From Brevundimonas pondensis (GTDB taxonomy: Bacteria; Pseudomonadota; Alphaproteobacteria; Caulobacterales; Caulobacteraceae), in the NCBI RefSeq assembly GCF_017487345.1, contig NZ_CP062006.1, positions 2,424,001-2,488,000 on the forward strand: 64,000 nt of DNA. Reading direction: 5' to 3'. A program made the translations under genes and the position numbers. This document shows, piece after piece, positions 7,876-18,824 of this stretch; position 1 is the first letter of the stretch; each line of letters starts with the position of its first letter. Under the pieces are notes generated by a model. The model was given only the letters and a program-made list of their open reading frames with translations. It ran no database searches and was not told where the DNA came from.

Positions 7876-7990
7876 CCGGCGCTCCGCGCTTTGAACCAGG
7901 AACAAGCTTGGCTAGGAACAGTCTGTCGCAGCGCAACGGTGTGGAAGCCCGACCGTTCCGTTCGCGAACCAGATGCATGGGAGCACCGTC

Positions 7991-8476
7991 ATGACCTTCA
8001 CCCTGACCTCCGCCGATATCCGCGACGGCGGCGTCCTGCCTGACGCCCAGGTGAAGGCCCTTGGCGACACCTCGCCCCAACTGTCGTGGTCCGGCGCGCC
8101 GGAGGGCACGAAGAGCTTCGCCGTCACGTGTTTCGACCCTGACGCCCCGACCGGGTCCGGCTTCTGGCACTGGACAGTGGCCAATATCCCCGCCAAGGTG
8201 ACTGAACTGGCGACGGGCGCAGGCGCCGTCGGCGGCGCCAATCTGCCCAGAGGCGCGGTTCAGGGCCGCACCGACTATGGCGAGGCCGGTTTCGGCGGCG
8301 CCGCTCCGCCCCCCGGCCACGGCCCGCACCGTTACATCTTCACCGTCTTCGCCGTGGACGTGGACCATCTGCCGGTGGGCGCCGACAACTCGGGCGCCAT
8401 CTTCGGCTTCAACCTGCATTTCCATACGCTGGCGAAGGCCTCGATCACCGCCACCTACGAGAACCTCGGCGGGTGA
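7991..8476 (+). CDS. YbhB/YbcL family PEBP-like protein
   Basis: 161-residue protein of the phosphatidylethanolamine-binding (Raf kinase inhibitor-like) fold. It has P-Q-L-S-W-S-G-A-P-E-G-T-K-S-F-A-V and F-D-P-D-A-P-T-G-S-G-F-W-H-W near residues 30-65, which line the anion pocket, and G-H-G-P-H-R-Y-I-F-T-V-F-A-V-D near 105-120. No signal peptide, so cytosolic. The cellular role of the bacterial family is unsettled. Start chosen at ATG 7991 because GGGAG lies 7 bases upstream. Its TGA overlaps the GTG of the next gene. Confidence 0.9.
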   Translation: MTFTLTSADIRDGGVLPDAQVKALGDTSPQLSWSGAPEGTKSFAVTCFDPDAPTGSGFWHWTVANIPAKVTELATGAGAVGGANLPRGAVQGRTDYGEAGFGGAAPPPGHGPHRYIFTVFAVDVDHLPVGADNSGAIFGFNLHFHTLAKASITATYENLGG

Positions 8477-8898
8477 CGGCGACAAAGCCTGATCACGATC
8501 AAAGGCTGGCGGCGGTTCCCGACCTCTTCCGCCGCCTGATGGCCCAGCCGCTCAAGGCCCTGACCCGGGCGCGCCTGCCTGCGCAGGGCGCCGTCTATGT
8601 CTTCTATCAGGAGGACGAGCCGGTCCATGTGGGCAGCCCTCCCCATCTGGAGGAGCGGATGCTGGCGCCGTCGCTGCGTCTGGCGCTGTCCGCACGGATG
8701 CACAAGCCGAGCATCGGCGCCCCCCGGATCAGCGTCAGCGAACCCGCGCCGCGTCCCGGCCGCCGCAAGCCGATCAAGGCCCGCTGGCTGAGCGTGCACG
8801 ATAGTCACGACCGGCTGCTGCTGGAGCTCTACGCCGCCCAAACCCTGGGCCTGTCGGTGTCGCACCCCAAGGTCCGTGCCGAACTGGCCGCCGCCTGA
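8473..8898 (+). CDS. GIY-YIG-like domain protein, 141 aa
   Basis: Starts at GTG 8473, overlapping the PEBP stop (GTGA). I do not know a close family, but the order of motifs follows a GIY-YIG nuclease. G-A-V-Y-V-F-Y (about residues 39-45) stands for GIY, V-H-V-G-S (about 51-55) for YIG with Tyr replaced by His, and P-H-L-E-E-R-M after it could supply the helix Arg. L-L-L-E-L-Y-A-A near residue 117 has the Glu that binds metal in the family. Between them lies a basic insert (R-P-G-R-R-K-P-I-K-A-R-W). It could be a degenerate or divergent nuclease or a DNA-binding relic; the assignment rests on motif order alone. Confidence 0.6.
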   Translation: MTATKPDHDQRLAAVPDLFRRLMAQPLKALTRARLPAQGAVYVFYQEDEPVHVGSPPHLEERMLAPSLRLALSARMHKPSIGAPRISVSEPAPRPGRRKPIKARWLSVHDSHDRLLLELYAAQTLGLSVSHPKVRAELAAA

Positions 8899-8953
8899 GC
8901 TCCGCCCAATCTGGTCGCAAACAAAGCGTGATGAACTGATCGTCCGGCCAAGG

Positions 8954-8981
8954 TTGCGCCCTCGACCCCGGCCCCTATTTT
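8954..8981 (+). promoter_or_regulatory. Possible promoter of the MFS gene
   Basis: TTGCGC (8954-8959), 16-base spacer, TATTTT (8976-8981), 37 bases before the MFS start. Partial matches to sigma-70 boxes in an AT-enriched stretch that stands out from its surroundings. Confidence 0.3.
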
Positions 8982-9017
8982 GCGACGCACAGTAATTTTG
9001 TTGCATTGCGATAGTTC

Positions 9018-10262
9018 ATGGCCCCCACTGACACCGCCGTCTGTATCGACGACCGCGCCTGCGCGCCGTCGCCCGCGATGGAGACGGTCGCCGCCCCCGG
9101 CAAGGTGGCGTTGGTCCTGCTGGCCCTGGCCATGGGCGGGTTCGCCATCGGGGTCACCGAGTTCGCGGCCATGAGCGTCCTGCCCGACTTCGCGGCGGGC
9201 CTTGGTGTCGATGAACCCACCGCCGGTCACGTCATCAGCGCCTATGCCGCCGGCGTCGTGGTGGGCGCGCCGATCCTGGCCGTGCTGGGCGCGCGCCTGC
9301 CGCGCTGGCTGTTGCTGATCGGTTTCATGGCCCTGTTCGCGGTCGGCAATGCGCTCAGCGCCCTCGCCCCGACCTATGAGTGGATGCTGGCCTTCCGCTT
9401 CCTCAGCGGTATTCCGCACGGGGCCTATTTCGGCGTGGCGGCCCTGGTGGCGGCGTCTCTGGTGCCGCTCAGGCTCAGGACGCGCGCCGTCTCGACCATT
9501 CTTCTGGGCCTGACCGTGGCCACCGTCATCGGCGTGCCGATCGCCACCGCCGTCAGCCACAGTTTCGGCTGGCGCTGGACCTTCGCCATCGTCAGCGTCC
9601 TGGCCGTCGTCACCATGGCCCTGGTGGCCCTGTTCGCGCCGCGCGATCCGGCCCATGCCGACGCCAGTCCCCTGCGGGAACTGGGCGCCCTGAAGCGCGG
9701 GCAGGTCTGGCTGACGCTGGGGGTCGGGGCCATCGGCTTTGGCGGGATGTTCGCGGTCTACGCCTATCTGGCCTCGACCCTGACCGCCGTGACCGGCGTG
9801 GGGCCTGAGGTCCTGCCCTGGGTCTTCGCCATGTTCGGCCTGGGCATGATGAGCGGCAACCTGCTGGGCGCCTGGGCCGCCGACCGGTACGGCATGAAGG
9901 CGGCGGGCGGCTTGCTGCTGTGGAGCGCGGCGGCGCTGGCGCTCTATCCGTTCGCGGCCCCGCACCTGTGGGCCATGCTGATCGTGGTCTTCCTGATCGG
10001 CGGCGGGGGCGGGCTGGGCTCGATCCTGCAGACTCGCCTGATGGACGTGGCCGGCGACGCCCAGACCTTGGCCGCCGCCTTGAACCACTCAGCCTTCAAC
10101 ACCGCCAACGCCATCGGCCCCCTGCTGGGCGGCATGGCCGTGGCGGCGGGCTGGGGCTGGACCTCGACCGGCTGGGTCGGCGTGGCCCTGTCGCTGGGCG
10201 GTTTCGCGGTCTGGGTGGTCGCCTGGCTGACCGGCCGCAAGACAGGACAAAGCCACGCCTGA
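9018..10262 (+). CDS. MFS transporter, DHA1 drug/sugar efflux type
   Basis: 414-residue inner-membrane protein with about 12 hydrophobic helices. After a 30-residue cytosolic leader comes G-F-A-I-G-V-T-E-F-A-A-M-S-V-L-P, the helix-1 pattern of AraJ/YdhP-type exporters, and R-F-L-S-G-I-P-H-G-A-Y-F-G-V (helix 4-5 region). G-A-R-L-P-R-W sits in the loop between helices 2 and 3. These proteins exchange protons for drugs, sugars or metabolites; the substrate cannot be read from sequence. No regulator is adjacent. It sits in front of purQ on the same strand with a 33-bp gap, so some read-through into purQ is possible. Confidence 0.88.
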   Translation: MAPTDTAVCIDDRACAPSPAMETVAAPGKVALVLLALAMGGFAIGVTEFAAMSVLPDFAAGLGVDEPTAGHVISAYAAGVVVGAPILAVLGARLPRWLLLIGFMALFAVGNALSALAPTYEWMLAFRFLSGIPHGAYFGVAALVAASLVPLRLRTRAVSTILLGLTVATVIGVPIATAVSHSFGWRWTFAIVSVLAVVTMALVALFAPRDPAHADASPLRELGALKRGQVWLTLGVGAIGFGGMFAVYAYLASTLTAVTGVGPEVLPWVFAMFGLGMMSGNLLGAWAADRYGMKAAGGLLLWSAAALALYPFAAPHLWAMLIVVFLIGGGGGLGSILQTRLMDVAGDAQTLAAALNHSAFNTANAIGPLLGGMAVAAGWGWTSTGWVGVALSLGGFAVWVVAWLTGRKTGQSHA

Positions 10263-10295
10263 CATCCTGAACAATTGATGCTAGGAGGCCCGCCC

Positions 10296-10958
10296 ATGAG
10301 CGCAGCCGTCATCGTCTTCCCGGGTTCCAACTGCGACCGCGACTGCAAGGTCGCCGTCGAACGTTCCACTGGCGAACAGGTCCAAATGGTCTGGCACGCC
10401 GAGACCGAGCTGCCGAAGGGCCTCGATCTGATCGTCCTGCCGGGCGGCTTCTCCTACGGCGACTATCTGCGCTGCGGCGCGATGGCGGCCCAGGCCCCCA
10501 TCATGCAGGCGGTCAAGAAGGCCGCCGACGACGGCGTCGCCGTTCTGGGCATCTGCAACGGTTTCCAGGTCCTGTGCGAAGCCGGGATGCTGCCGGGGGC
10601 CCTGCTGCGCAACGCCGGCCTGAAATACGTCTGCAAGCCGATCAGCCTGACGGTGGCCAACGGCCAGACCCGCTTCACCTCGGGCTATCAGGGCCAACGC
10701 GAAGTCGTGATGACCCAGGGCAACGGCGACGGCAACTACTTCGCCGACGCCGAGACCCTGGCCCGCCTCGAGGGCCAGGGCCAGGTGGTCTTCCGCTACG
10801 TCGACAACCCCAACGGCTCGGTCGCCGACATCGCCGGCATTCAGAACGAACGCGGCAATGTCCTGGGCATGATGCCCCACCCCGACCGCGCCTTTGAAGC
10901 CGAGCTGGGCAGCGCCGACGGCGCCACCCTGTTCCAGAGCATCTACGCCGCAGCCTAA
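10296..10958 (+). CDS. purQ: FGAM synthase glutaminase subunit PurQ
   Basis: 220 residues, normal for stand-alone PurQ. A class I glutamine amidotransferase that makes ammonia for Pur[14 protein letters not shown] is the family N-terminus; [12 protein letters not shown] follows near residue 50; the nucleophile Cys is in V-L-G-I-C-N-G-F-Q (about residue 88); and M-M-P-H-P-D-R near the end gives the His of the triad. AGGAGG at 10283-10288 fixes the start at ATG 10296. It works with PurS (4 kb upstream) and PurL (2.7 kb downstream). Confidence 0.96.
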   Translation: MSAAVIVFPGSNCDRDCKVAVERSTGEQVQMVWHAETELPKGLDLIVLPGGFSYGDYLRCGAMAAQAPIMQAVKKAADDGVAVLGICNGFQVLCEAGMLPGALLRNAGLKYVCKPISLTVANGQTRFTSGYQGQREVVMTQGNGDGNYFADAETLARLEGQGQVVFRYVDNPNGSVADIAGIQNERGNVLGMMPHPDRAFEAELGSADGATLFQSIYAAA

Positions 10959-11041
10959 CCGAACCAAGGCGAACGTCGTTTTCCAATCTTGACGCCCCGG
11001 CGACTGCACGGCATCTGTGCCTGCAGCCAAGGGGGGCTTTC

Positions 11042-11743
11042 ATGATCAAGAAAATTCTCGGGATCGCTGCGATCCTGTCGCTGGGCGCGTGCGCGTCGCC
11101 CTATGTCGCCACGCCGTACGACCGAGCGGCGCACAATGTGCAATCCATCACGATGATGGACGACGCGCTGCCTGAAAAAGCCATCGCCTACGAAGTCGCA
11201 TCGGTCGGCTCCAACTTCGGGCTGATCGGCGCTCTGGTGGACGCCGGCATCCAGGCCAGCCGTCAGGACGCCGTCAATGACGCCCTGATCGGCGCCAAGT
11301 TCGACGCCGAGGACAAGCTGGAGACCCGCCTGGTCTCGGCCCTCGCCGGTCATGGCTACAAGGTCGCGCCGCTGACCGATCAACCTCGCGCCAAGCGTGA
11401 CCTGCTGGAAACCTATCCGGCGGCCGCGGAAGGAGTCGACGCCTATCTCGACGTCTCGGTCACGCACTACGGCTACATGTCGTCCGGCGCGGGCCAGCCC
11501 TTCCGCCCCAGCGTCGGCGCGGAGGTACGGCTGGTGAAGGTGTCGGATCGATCGACCCTCATGGAAAACACCATTGTCTACAATCCGCTGACCCCGATTG
11601 AAGGCGTCATCACCCTGCCGCCCAACCCGCAGTACGTTTTCTCCAATCGCGCCGAACTGCTCGAAAACCCCGACCGCCTCGCCGCCGGGATCGAAGACGC
11701 GCTGAACCAGGTGGCCGACACGGCCGCCCGTCTGCTGCAATAG
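11042..11743 (+). CDS. Hypothetical lipoprotein, 233 aa
   Basis: Signal peptide with lipobox L-G-A-C (Cys at residue 18), so a lipid-anchored envelope protein. The mature part has no family I recognise. It has mixed helix and strand composition, a Gly/Ala stretch (F-G-L-I-G-A-L-V-D-A-G-I) and a late conserved-looking segment S-V-T-H-Y-G-Y. A TTGACG lies 70 bases upstream, but no convincing -10 box follows. The next gene, also a lipoprotein, begins 8 bp after the stop, so they are likely co-expressed and possibly act together at the envelope. Confidence 0.7.
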   Translation: MIKKILGIAAILSLGACASPYVATPYDRAAHNVQSITMMDDALPEKAIAYEVASVGSNFGLIGALVDAGIQASRQDAVNDALIGAKFDAEDKLETRLVSALAGHGYKVAPLTDQPRAKRDLLETYPAAAEGVDAYLDVSVTHYGYMSSGAGQPFRPSVGAEVRLVKVSDRSTLMENTIVYNPLTPIEGVITLPPNPQYVFSNRAELLENPDRLAAGIEDALNQVADTAARLLQ

Positions 11744-11751
11744 GACGGCTG

Positions 11752-12402
11752 ATGACACGCCTTCGCACCCTGGGGGCTGTCGGTCTGCTCGGGATGACGG
11801 CGGCGGCTTGCGCTACCGCCGCGCCCCCGCCGCCGCCAGCCCTGACCTATGCTCGACAGGACTGTTCTGCGACGCCTGATCTGTCGACCGCCGTCAGCCT
11901 GACACCCGACAAGGAACGGGCCGTTCATCTGGTGGCCTCGCCCGTCGGGCCGGAAACCTCATGTCTTGTTCGCGCCGGCGTCGCCGCGCCCTATGTGCTC
12001 TATGCTCTTCCGGCGGATTTCGGCGACAAGACGCTGAACGTCGGCTCGACGTTGGAGCACATGCGTATATTCGCTCCCAACGTCGAAATTCTGGACGGTC
12101 AGGGCAACGTCATTCGCACCTTCGAGCGGCGCGAGTACTTCTATCGCGGCCCGGTCTATTCCGTGCAGTTCCGCCCGCGTCCTGGTGAAGCCTATCTGCT
12201 GGTGACCGCGGCGCATGACCTTGTCGGCCAGCAGTACGACGCCATCCAGATCGGCGTCGCCAGCACCGTCGTGACAACCGGCCTCTACAGCGCGGTCATA
12301 CAGACAGGCACCGAGGCCAAGCAGATGCGCACCTTCTCCTACGACGGGACGGTACGCGTTGCGATCAACGACACCGACACCGAAGAAAAGCCCACGACCT
12401 AG
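11752..12402 (+). CDS. MalM-like lipoprotein (tentative)
   Basis: 216 residues. Signal with lipobox A-A-A-C (about residue 20), followed by a Pro/Ala spacer. The middle resembles the enterobacterial MalM periplasmic protein from memory: Y-A-L-P-A-D-F-G-D-K-T-L-N-V, then I-F-A-P-N-V-E-I-L-D, then Y-F, and later A-Y-L-L-V-T-A-A-H-D-L. In MalM the corresponding stretches are a YSVPA-type strand, FAPNV-ILD and a LYVLVFTTEKDL-like strand. MalM itself has no firm function. No maltose genes are near, so a sugar role is not implied. Coupled to the preceding lipoprotein gene. Confidence 0.6.
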   Translation: MTRLRTLGAVGLLGMTAAACATAAPPPPPALTYARQDCSATPDLSTAVSLTPDKERAVHLVASPVGPETSCLVRAGVAAPYVLYALPADFGDKTLNVGSTLEHMRIFAPNVEILDGQGNVIRTFERREYFYRGPVYSVQFRPRPGEAYLLVTAAHDLVGQQYDAIQIGVASTVVTTGLYSAVIQTGTEAKQMRTFSYDGTVRVAINDTDTEEKPTT

Positions 12403-12463
12403 TCCGGACGCGCCGCTCCTGTGACACGGGGCGGCGCGTCGATCCTTGATGCGCGGCTACGCG

Positions 12464-12718
12464 CTAGTCTTCTGAAGACGCCTTGCCCTTGCGATCCAGA
12501 ACGCTGGCGCTGCGCCCCATTTCGTCGACTTCGATCTCTTCCTCGACCGGTTCGCCGTCTTCGTCCAACGGGCGCTCCAACGTGCCCGCGGCCCCCGATT
12601 CGCCAATGGCGGCCAGTTCGCGGGCGCCGACGCCCAGCCCCTGTTCAAGAGCGCGGTTGGTTTCCACCTCTTCGGTGTCGAGGGCCGGATCGTCCGGCAG
12701 GTCGTCGGGGTCGGCCAT
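12464..12718 (-). CDS. Small acidic hypothetical protein, 84 aa
   Basis: Strongly acidic and probably disordered at both ends (starts M-A-D-P-D-D-L-P-D-D; centre has E-E-E-I-E-V-D-E-M), with one possible helix E-L-A-A-I-G-E-S. No membrane segment or cysteine. The start ATG 12718 has AGGAG just upstream, which supports expression. Family unknown; small proteins of this composition are common beside envelope genes in Caulobacterales. It is convergent with the MalM-like gene. Confidence 0.6.
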   Translation of the reverse strand: MADPDDLPDDPALDTEEVETNRALEQGLGVGARELAAIGESGAAGTLERPLDEDGEPVEEEIEVDEMGRSASVLDRKGKASSED

Positions 12719-12848
12719 GGCGCTTCTCCTGAGCTAGCGGTCTGTCCTGACCTAATCGAGGCGACCCGCCGAGGGTTCCGTCGCCGCCCCTTGAACCAAA
12801 CCGGCGCCCGATGCGTATGTACGGTGAAGCTGAGCCGGAGACACAGGT

Positions 12849-13646
12849 ATGTCCGCCATCGAACGCCCCACGCCGCGCCAGCGGACCCGTCGCCTGGTCG
12901 TGCTGGCCGCAGCTGTCTTCGCCGTTGTGGTTCCGATCGTTCAGCGTCTGGGCGGTTTCGGTCTGTCACAGGCCGAGTTCGCGGCGGACGGCGACCAGAC
13001 CCTGCAGGTGGCGGGTTACGCCTTTTCCATCTGGGGCCTGCTGTATCTCGGCCTGCTGACTTACGCCGGACGACAAGCCCTGCCCCAGACGGGCGAGAGC
13101 GTGCTGATCAACCGCCTGGGCTGGCCCTCGGCGGTGGCCATGTTCGGCATCGGATTGTGGATCGTGGTCGCGGCGCTGAACCTGAAGGCGGCCAGCGTCG
13201 CCGTCATCTTCGCCTCCCTGCTGGCCCTGCTGGTTCCCCTGCTGGCACTGGGCAAGACCATCCGCACGACCGGCGTCATGGACCGCGACCGCTGGTTCCT
13301 GATCTGGCCGCTGGCGGCGTTGGCGGGGTGGCTGACCATCGCCGCGCCTCTGAACCTGATCACCACGGCGACGGCGTTCGACGCCCTGCCCGGCTTCCTG
13401 TCACCCACCGGCTGGGCCATCGCCGCGATTGTCGTGGTGGTTCTGGTGGCCATCGAGGTCACGCTCTACTTGCGGACCCTGGCCTATTCGCTGCCGATCG
13501 CCTGGGGTCTGGCCGGGGCCTTCGTGGCGGAACAGGCGCGGAATCCGATACTTGGGTTCACAGCCCTGGGCGCCGCCTTCCTGCTGGTGGTCGCCTCCGT
13601 CATCCTCGTCTTCGGCCTTAAACGCGGGATCGAGCGGCCCCACTGA
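12849..13646 (+). CDS. Multi-pass membrane protein, TspO-like suspected
   Basis: 265 residues with about eight hydrophobic helices and almost no soluble part. The second helix reads G-Y-A-F-S-I-W-G-L-L-Y-L-G-L-L, a pattern seen in a bacterial group loosely linked to tryptophan-rich sensory proteins (TspO/MBR). The classic TspO residues are not all visible and the protein is about 100 residues longer than TspO, so the assignment is weak. Start ATG 12849 lies 14 bases after an AGCCGGAG-like site. It stands alone in front of purL. Confidence 0.6.
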   Translation: MSAIERPTPRQRTRRLVVLAAAVFAVVVPIVQRLGGFGLSQAEFAADGDQTLQVAGYAFSIWGLLYLGLLTYAGRQALPQTGESVLINRLGWPSAVAMFGIGLWIVVAALNLKAASVAVIFASLLALLVPLLALGKTIRTTGVMDRDRWFLIWPLAALAGWLTIAAPLNLITTATAFDALPGFLSPTGWAIAAIVVVVLVAIEVTLYLRTLAYSLPIAWGLAGAFVAEQARNPILGFTALGAAFLLVVASVILVFGLKRGIERPH

Positions 13647-13692
13647 AGGGACGGGCTGACAGGAGGCTCAGACCCGGCTAGAAGCCCCGCCC

Positions 13693-15902
<2,210 letters not shown>

Positions 15903-15903
<1 letters not shown>

Positions 15904-16277
15904 TGCACCTGCGCGTCCTCGTCTTCGTCGTCGCCGGCGCGGCCCTGCTGGCCGCCTGCGACTTCGAGGGCGGCGACCCGGTCCAGCACGCCCTGCGCGA
16001 CGCGGCGGCCGCCCGGCAAGCCGCCGCGCTGAAGACCACCGAAGAAGAACAGGCGGCCGCCGCCAAACGCGCCGCGCCCGCTGAGGACGACGAGTTGTCG
16101 CGCCTGATCACCTCGCGTCGCCGTGCCGTCGAGGACACCCGCGCCCTGCTGGCCGCCACCACCGATCCTGCCCTGAAGGCCCAATTGGCCAGCGATCTCA
16201 AAGCTGAGGAAGCACGACTTCAGGTCCTGGAAGGGCGACATATGGCGTCGGCGACCGCGCACGACGCAGGTCGCTGA
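15903..16277 (+). CDS. Hypothetical lipoprotein with coiled-coil segment
   Basis: 124 residues. Signal with lipobox L-A-A-C (Cys 19). Residues 30-110 are Ala/Glu/Arg-rich and probably helical or coiled coil (A-A-A-R-Q-A-A-A-L-K-T-T-E-E-E-Q). No domain recognised. Its ATG shares a base with the purL stop, so it is translated with purL, though a functional link to purine synthesis is unlikely. Confidence 0.65.
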
Positions 16278-16296
16278 CGGGCGACGGGAAAAGCGC

Positions 16297-17373
16297 GTGA
16301 AGATCGCCATTGTCCTGCCTCCGGGCAGCCGGTTCTCCCAGGCCCAGCCCAACTCCATGGAGACTGTGGTCCGCACTCTGGCCCATGCCTACGCAGGGGA
16401 CGACACGCTGCGCGTCTTCTGTTGTGCCGGGGCCGAGGATCATGGCGACCTGCCCGTTCACACCCTGCCGCAGCGCCGTCGCCCGCGACTGAAGGCCCTT
16501 CTGGCCGCGCTCAAGGCCTTTCAGCCCGACCTGATCGAATTCCACCAGCAGGTGCGACAGGCTGCGCAGATCGCGCCGCATTTTCCCCAAACCCCGCTCA
16601 TCCTCTATCGCCACAACGCGCTGAAGACCTCGCGCAACCCGGTCAACCGGTGGCGTTACCACCGCGACTATCGCCGCATGGACGGACTGGTCTTCGTCAG
16701 CGAGTCCGAGCGCCTGAACTTCCTGCGCGACTATCCTGATCTGGGTCGACGCGCCCACGCCGTGCCCAACCCCATCGACACCCCCCTGTGGCGCGCTTCG
16801 CCGGAAGAGCGCGAACCGGTCATCGCCTTCGCCGGACGCGCCATAGCCGAAAAGGGCCTGGATCTGGTTTGCGCCGCCCTGCCCGGCGTACTGGACCGTC
16901 ACCCGGACTGGCGTGCGGTCCTGATGCTGAACGACTGGAGCATGCACGCCGACTGGGCCGCCCCCCACGTGGAGCCTCTGGCGCGCTACGGCGATCGCAT
17001 CACAGTCATGCGCTCGGCCCCGCTGTCCGAGGTGCGCGACGTCATGCAGCGCGCCGCAATCGCCCTGACGCCCTCGGTCTGGGCCGAACCCCTGGGTCTG
17101 ACCGCGCTCGAGGCCCATGCGGCTGGCGCCGCCCTGATATCTTCCGGACGTGGCGGCCTGCGCGAGGCCAGTGGTCCGCATGCCCTGTATGTCGACGACC
17201 TGACGCCGCAGGGTCTGGCCGATGCGATCGAAAGCCTGATCGCCGACCCCGCCCGTCGCCTCGCCATGGCGCGCGCGGCCCAGACCCATGTGCTGGAGAC
17301 CCACGCGCCCGAACGTCGCGCCGCCCAACTGGATGCGCTGCGCCGCCAGATGGTCAGGGCCGTGCGCGACTAG
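16297..17373 (+). CDS. Glycosyltransferase, GT4 family
   Basis: 358-residue GT-B enzyme, start GTG 16297. The N-terminal acceptor domain (about 1-170) contains I-E-F-H-Q-Q and L-I-L-Y-R-H-N. The C-terminal nucleotide-sugar domain (about 180-340) contains F-A-G-R-A-I-A-E-K-G-L-D, the Lys that contacts the donor diphosphate, and P-S-V-W-A-E-P-L-G-L-T-A-L-E-A-H, the E-x7-E motif of retaining GT4 enzymes. It probably adds a sugar to a surface polysaccharide or lipid. No other polysaccharide genes are near, so donor and acceptor are unknown. Confidence 0.88.
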   Translation: MKIAIVLPPGSRFSQAQPNSMETVVRTLAHAYAGDDTLRVFCCAGAEDHGDLPVHTLPQRRRPRLKALLAALKAFQPDLIEFHQQVRQAAQIAPHFPQTPLILYRHNALKTSRNPVNRWRYHRDYRRMDGLVFVSESERLNFLRDYPDLGRRAHAVPNPIDTPLWRASPEEREPVIAFAGRAIAEKGLDLVCAALPGVLDRHPDWRAVLMLNDWSMHADWAAPHVEPLARYGDRITVMRSAPLSEVRDVMQRAAIALTPSVWAEPLGLTALEAHAAGAALISSGRGGLREASGPHALYVDDLTPQGLADAIESLIADPARRLAMARAAQTHVLETHAPERRAAQLDALRRQMVRAVRD

Positions 17374-17386
17374 CCGCCCCTTTATT

Positions 17387-17402
17387 TTGACATCATCGTC
17401 AA
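17387..17402. promoter_or_regulatory. Candidate operator upstream of the P450 gene
   Basis: TTGAC-ATCATC-GTCAA, a perfect 5-bp inverted repeat in an AT-rich island, 34 bases before the P450 start. The size fits a dimeric repressor such as a TetR-type protein, but no regulator gene is adjacent. Confidence 0.4.
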
Positions 17403-17435
17403 TAACTATGGAGCGGACCTGAGAAGGAGCGTTCC

Positions 17436-18824
17436 ATGACCGCCGCCGCCTCGACCTTTCGGCCCTGGACGCCGCCGCGCCGGACGGAAAGGCTCAGCCT
17501 GTTGCCCTTCCTGTGGCAGAGCTGGCGCGATCCACTCGCCATCTGGGGCGAGGCGCATTTCCAGGAGCTCTACATCTCGGGCCAGTCGCCGCTGGGCCGA
17601 TCCCTGGTGGTCAGTGATCCGGCGGGCGTACGCCATGTCCTGACCGACAGCGCCGCCAACTATGTGAAGGGCGACCTGCAACGACGGGTTCTGGGTCCCA
17701 TGCTGGCGGACGGCCTTCTGCTGACCGAGGGCGAGCAATGGCGGCGCGCGCGGCGCATCATGGCCCCCCTGTTCACCCCCGCCCACACGACGCGCACGGT
17801 CGAGGCCATGGACAGGGTCTGTCGGCGCCGCGTCGAGGGCTGGCGGCTGCAACACGGCGCGCGGGTGCTGAACATCGACAGCGAGATGAGCGGCCTGACC
17901 TTCGACATCCTGTCGGCCACGCTGTTCTCGGACGATCTGGACGGCGACGCGGCGGGGTTCGAGAAGGCGCTGAACCATTTCCTGGCGGTCGGCGCCCGGA
18001 TCAGCCCGCTGGACGCCCTGAAGGCGCCCGACTGGATCCCCCGCCTCGGCCGGGTGGCGTCCGGCGGCGACGCGCGCTTCTTCAAGGAGAGGGTCAACGC
18101 CCTGGTGGCCCGTCGCCGTGCGCGACTGGAACAAGGGGACGCGCCCGACGACCTGCTGACCGCCCTGCTCAGCGCCCGTGACGAGGAAGGCGACGGTTCG
18201 GGCCTGTCGAACCACGAGGTCGCCTCCAACATCCTGACCTTCATCCTGGCGGGACATGAGACCACGGCCCGGACCCTGGGCTGGACCCTGCACCTGATCA
18301 GCCGCGACCGTCGCGTGGCCGATATCCTCAAGGCCGAGGCCGACGCCTGGGACCGCAGCGCCGGGGGTCTGCGCGACCTGATCTGGCACCGGGCGGTGAT
18401 CGAAGAGGCCATGCGCCTGTTCCCGCCGGCCCCGGCCATGATCCGACAGGCCCTGGAAGACGACGTGATCGGCGGTCATGAGGTGAAGGCCGGCCAGAGC
18501 GTGCTGATCGCGCCCTGGGTCATCCATCGGCATGAGAAGCTGTGGGCCGAGCCCGACGCCTTCCACCCCGAACGCTTCCTGCCCGAAAACCGCAAGTCGA
18601 TCGACCGCTACGCCTGGCTGCCTTTCAGCGGCGGCCCGCGCATCTGCATCGGCGCCGCCTTCGCCATGCAGGAGGCCATCATCGCCCTGGCTGAAATCCT
18701 GAAAGCCGCCGAGGTCGAGGCCATCACCCCGGTCGAACCCCGCCCCATCCATCAGGTGACCCTGCGCAGCAGCCGAACCATGCGGCTGCGGCTGAGGGCG
18801 CGGCGGGATCAGCCCGGCGCCTAG
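17436..18824 (+). CDS. Cytochrome P450
   Basis: 462-residue soluble heme monooxygenase with no membrane anchor. The I-helix oxygen-binding motif is A-G-H-E-T-T-A (about residues 272-278), the K-helix ExxR is E-E-A-M-R (about 326), and the heme loop is F-S-G-G-P-R-I-C-I-G with the axial Cys near residue 404. It needs a ferredoxin and reductase, neither of which is nearby. The substrate is unknown; relatives act on fatty acids, terpenes or steroids. An inverted repeat in the promoter suggests specific control. Its stop overlaps the stop of the convergent YmdB gene by four bases. Confidence 0.93.
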   Translation: MTAAASTFRPWTPPRRTERLSLLPFLWQSWRDPLAIWGEAHFQELYISGQSPLGRSLVVSDPAGVRHVLTDSAANYVKGDLQRRVLGPMLADGLLLTEGEQWRRARRIMAPLFTPAHTTRTVEAMDRVCRRRVEGWRLQHGARVLNIDSEMSGLTFDILSATLFSDDLDGDAAGFEKALNHFLAVGARISPLDALKAPDWIPRLGRVASGGDARFFKERVNALVARRRARLEQGDAPDDLLTALLSARDEEGDGSGLSNHEVASNILTFILAGHETTARTLGWTLHLISRDRRVADILKAEADAWDRSAGGLRDLIWHRAVIEEAMRLFPPAPAMIRQALEDDVIGGHEVKAGQSVLIAPWVIHRHEKLWAEPDAFHPERFLPENRKSIDRYAWLPFSGGPRICIGAAFAMQEAIIALAEILKAAEVEAITPVEPRPIHQVTLRSSRTMRLRLRARRDQPGA

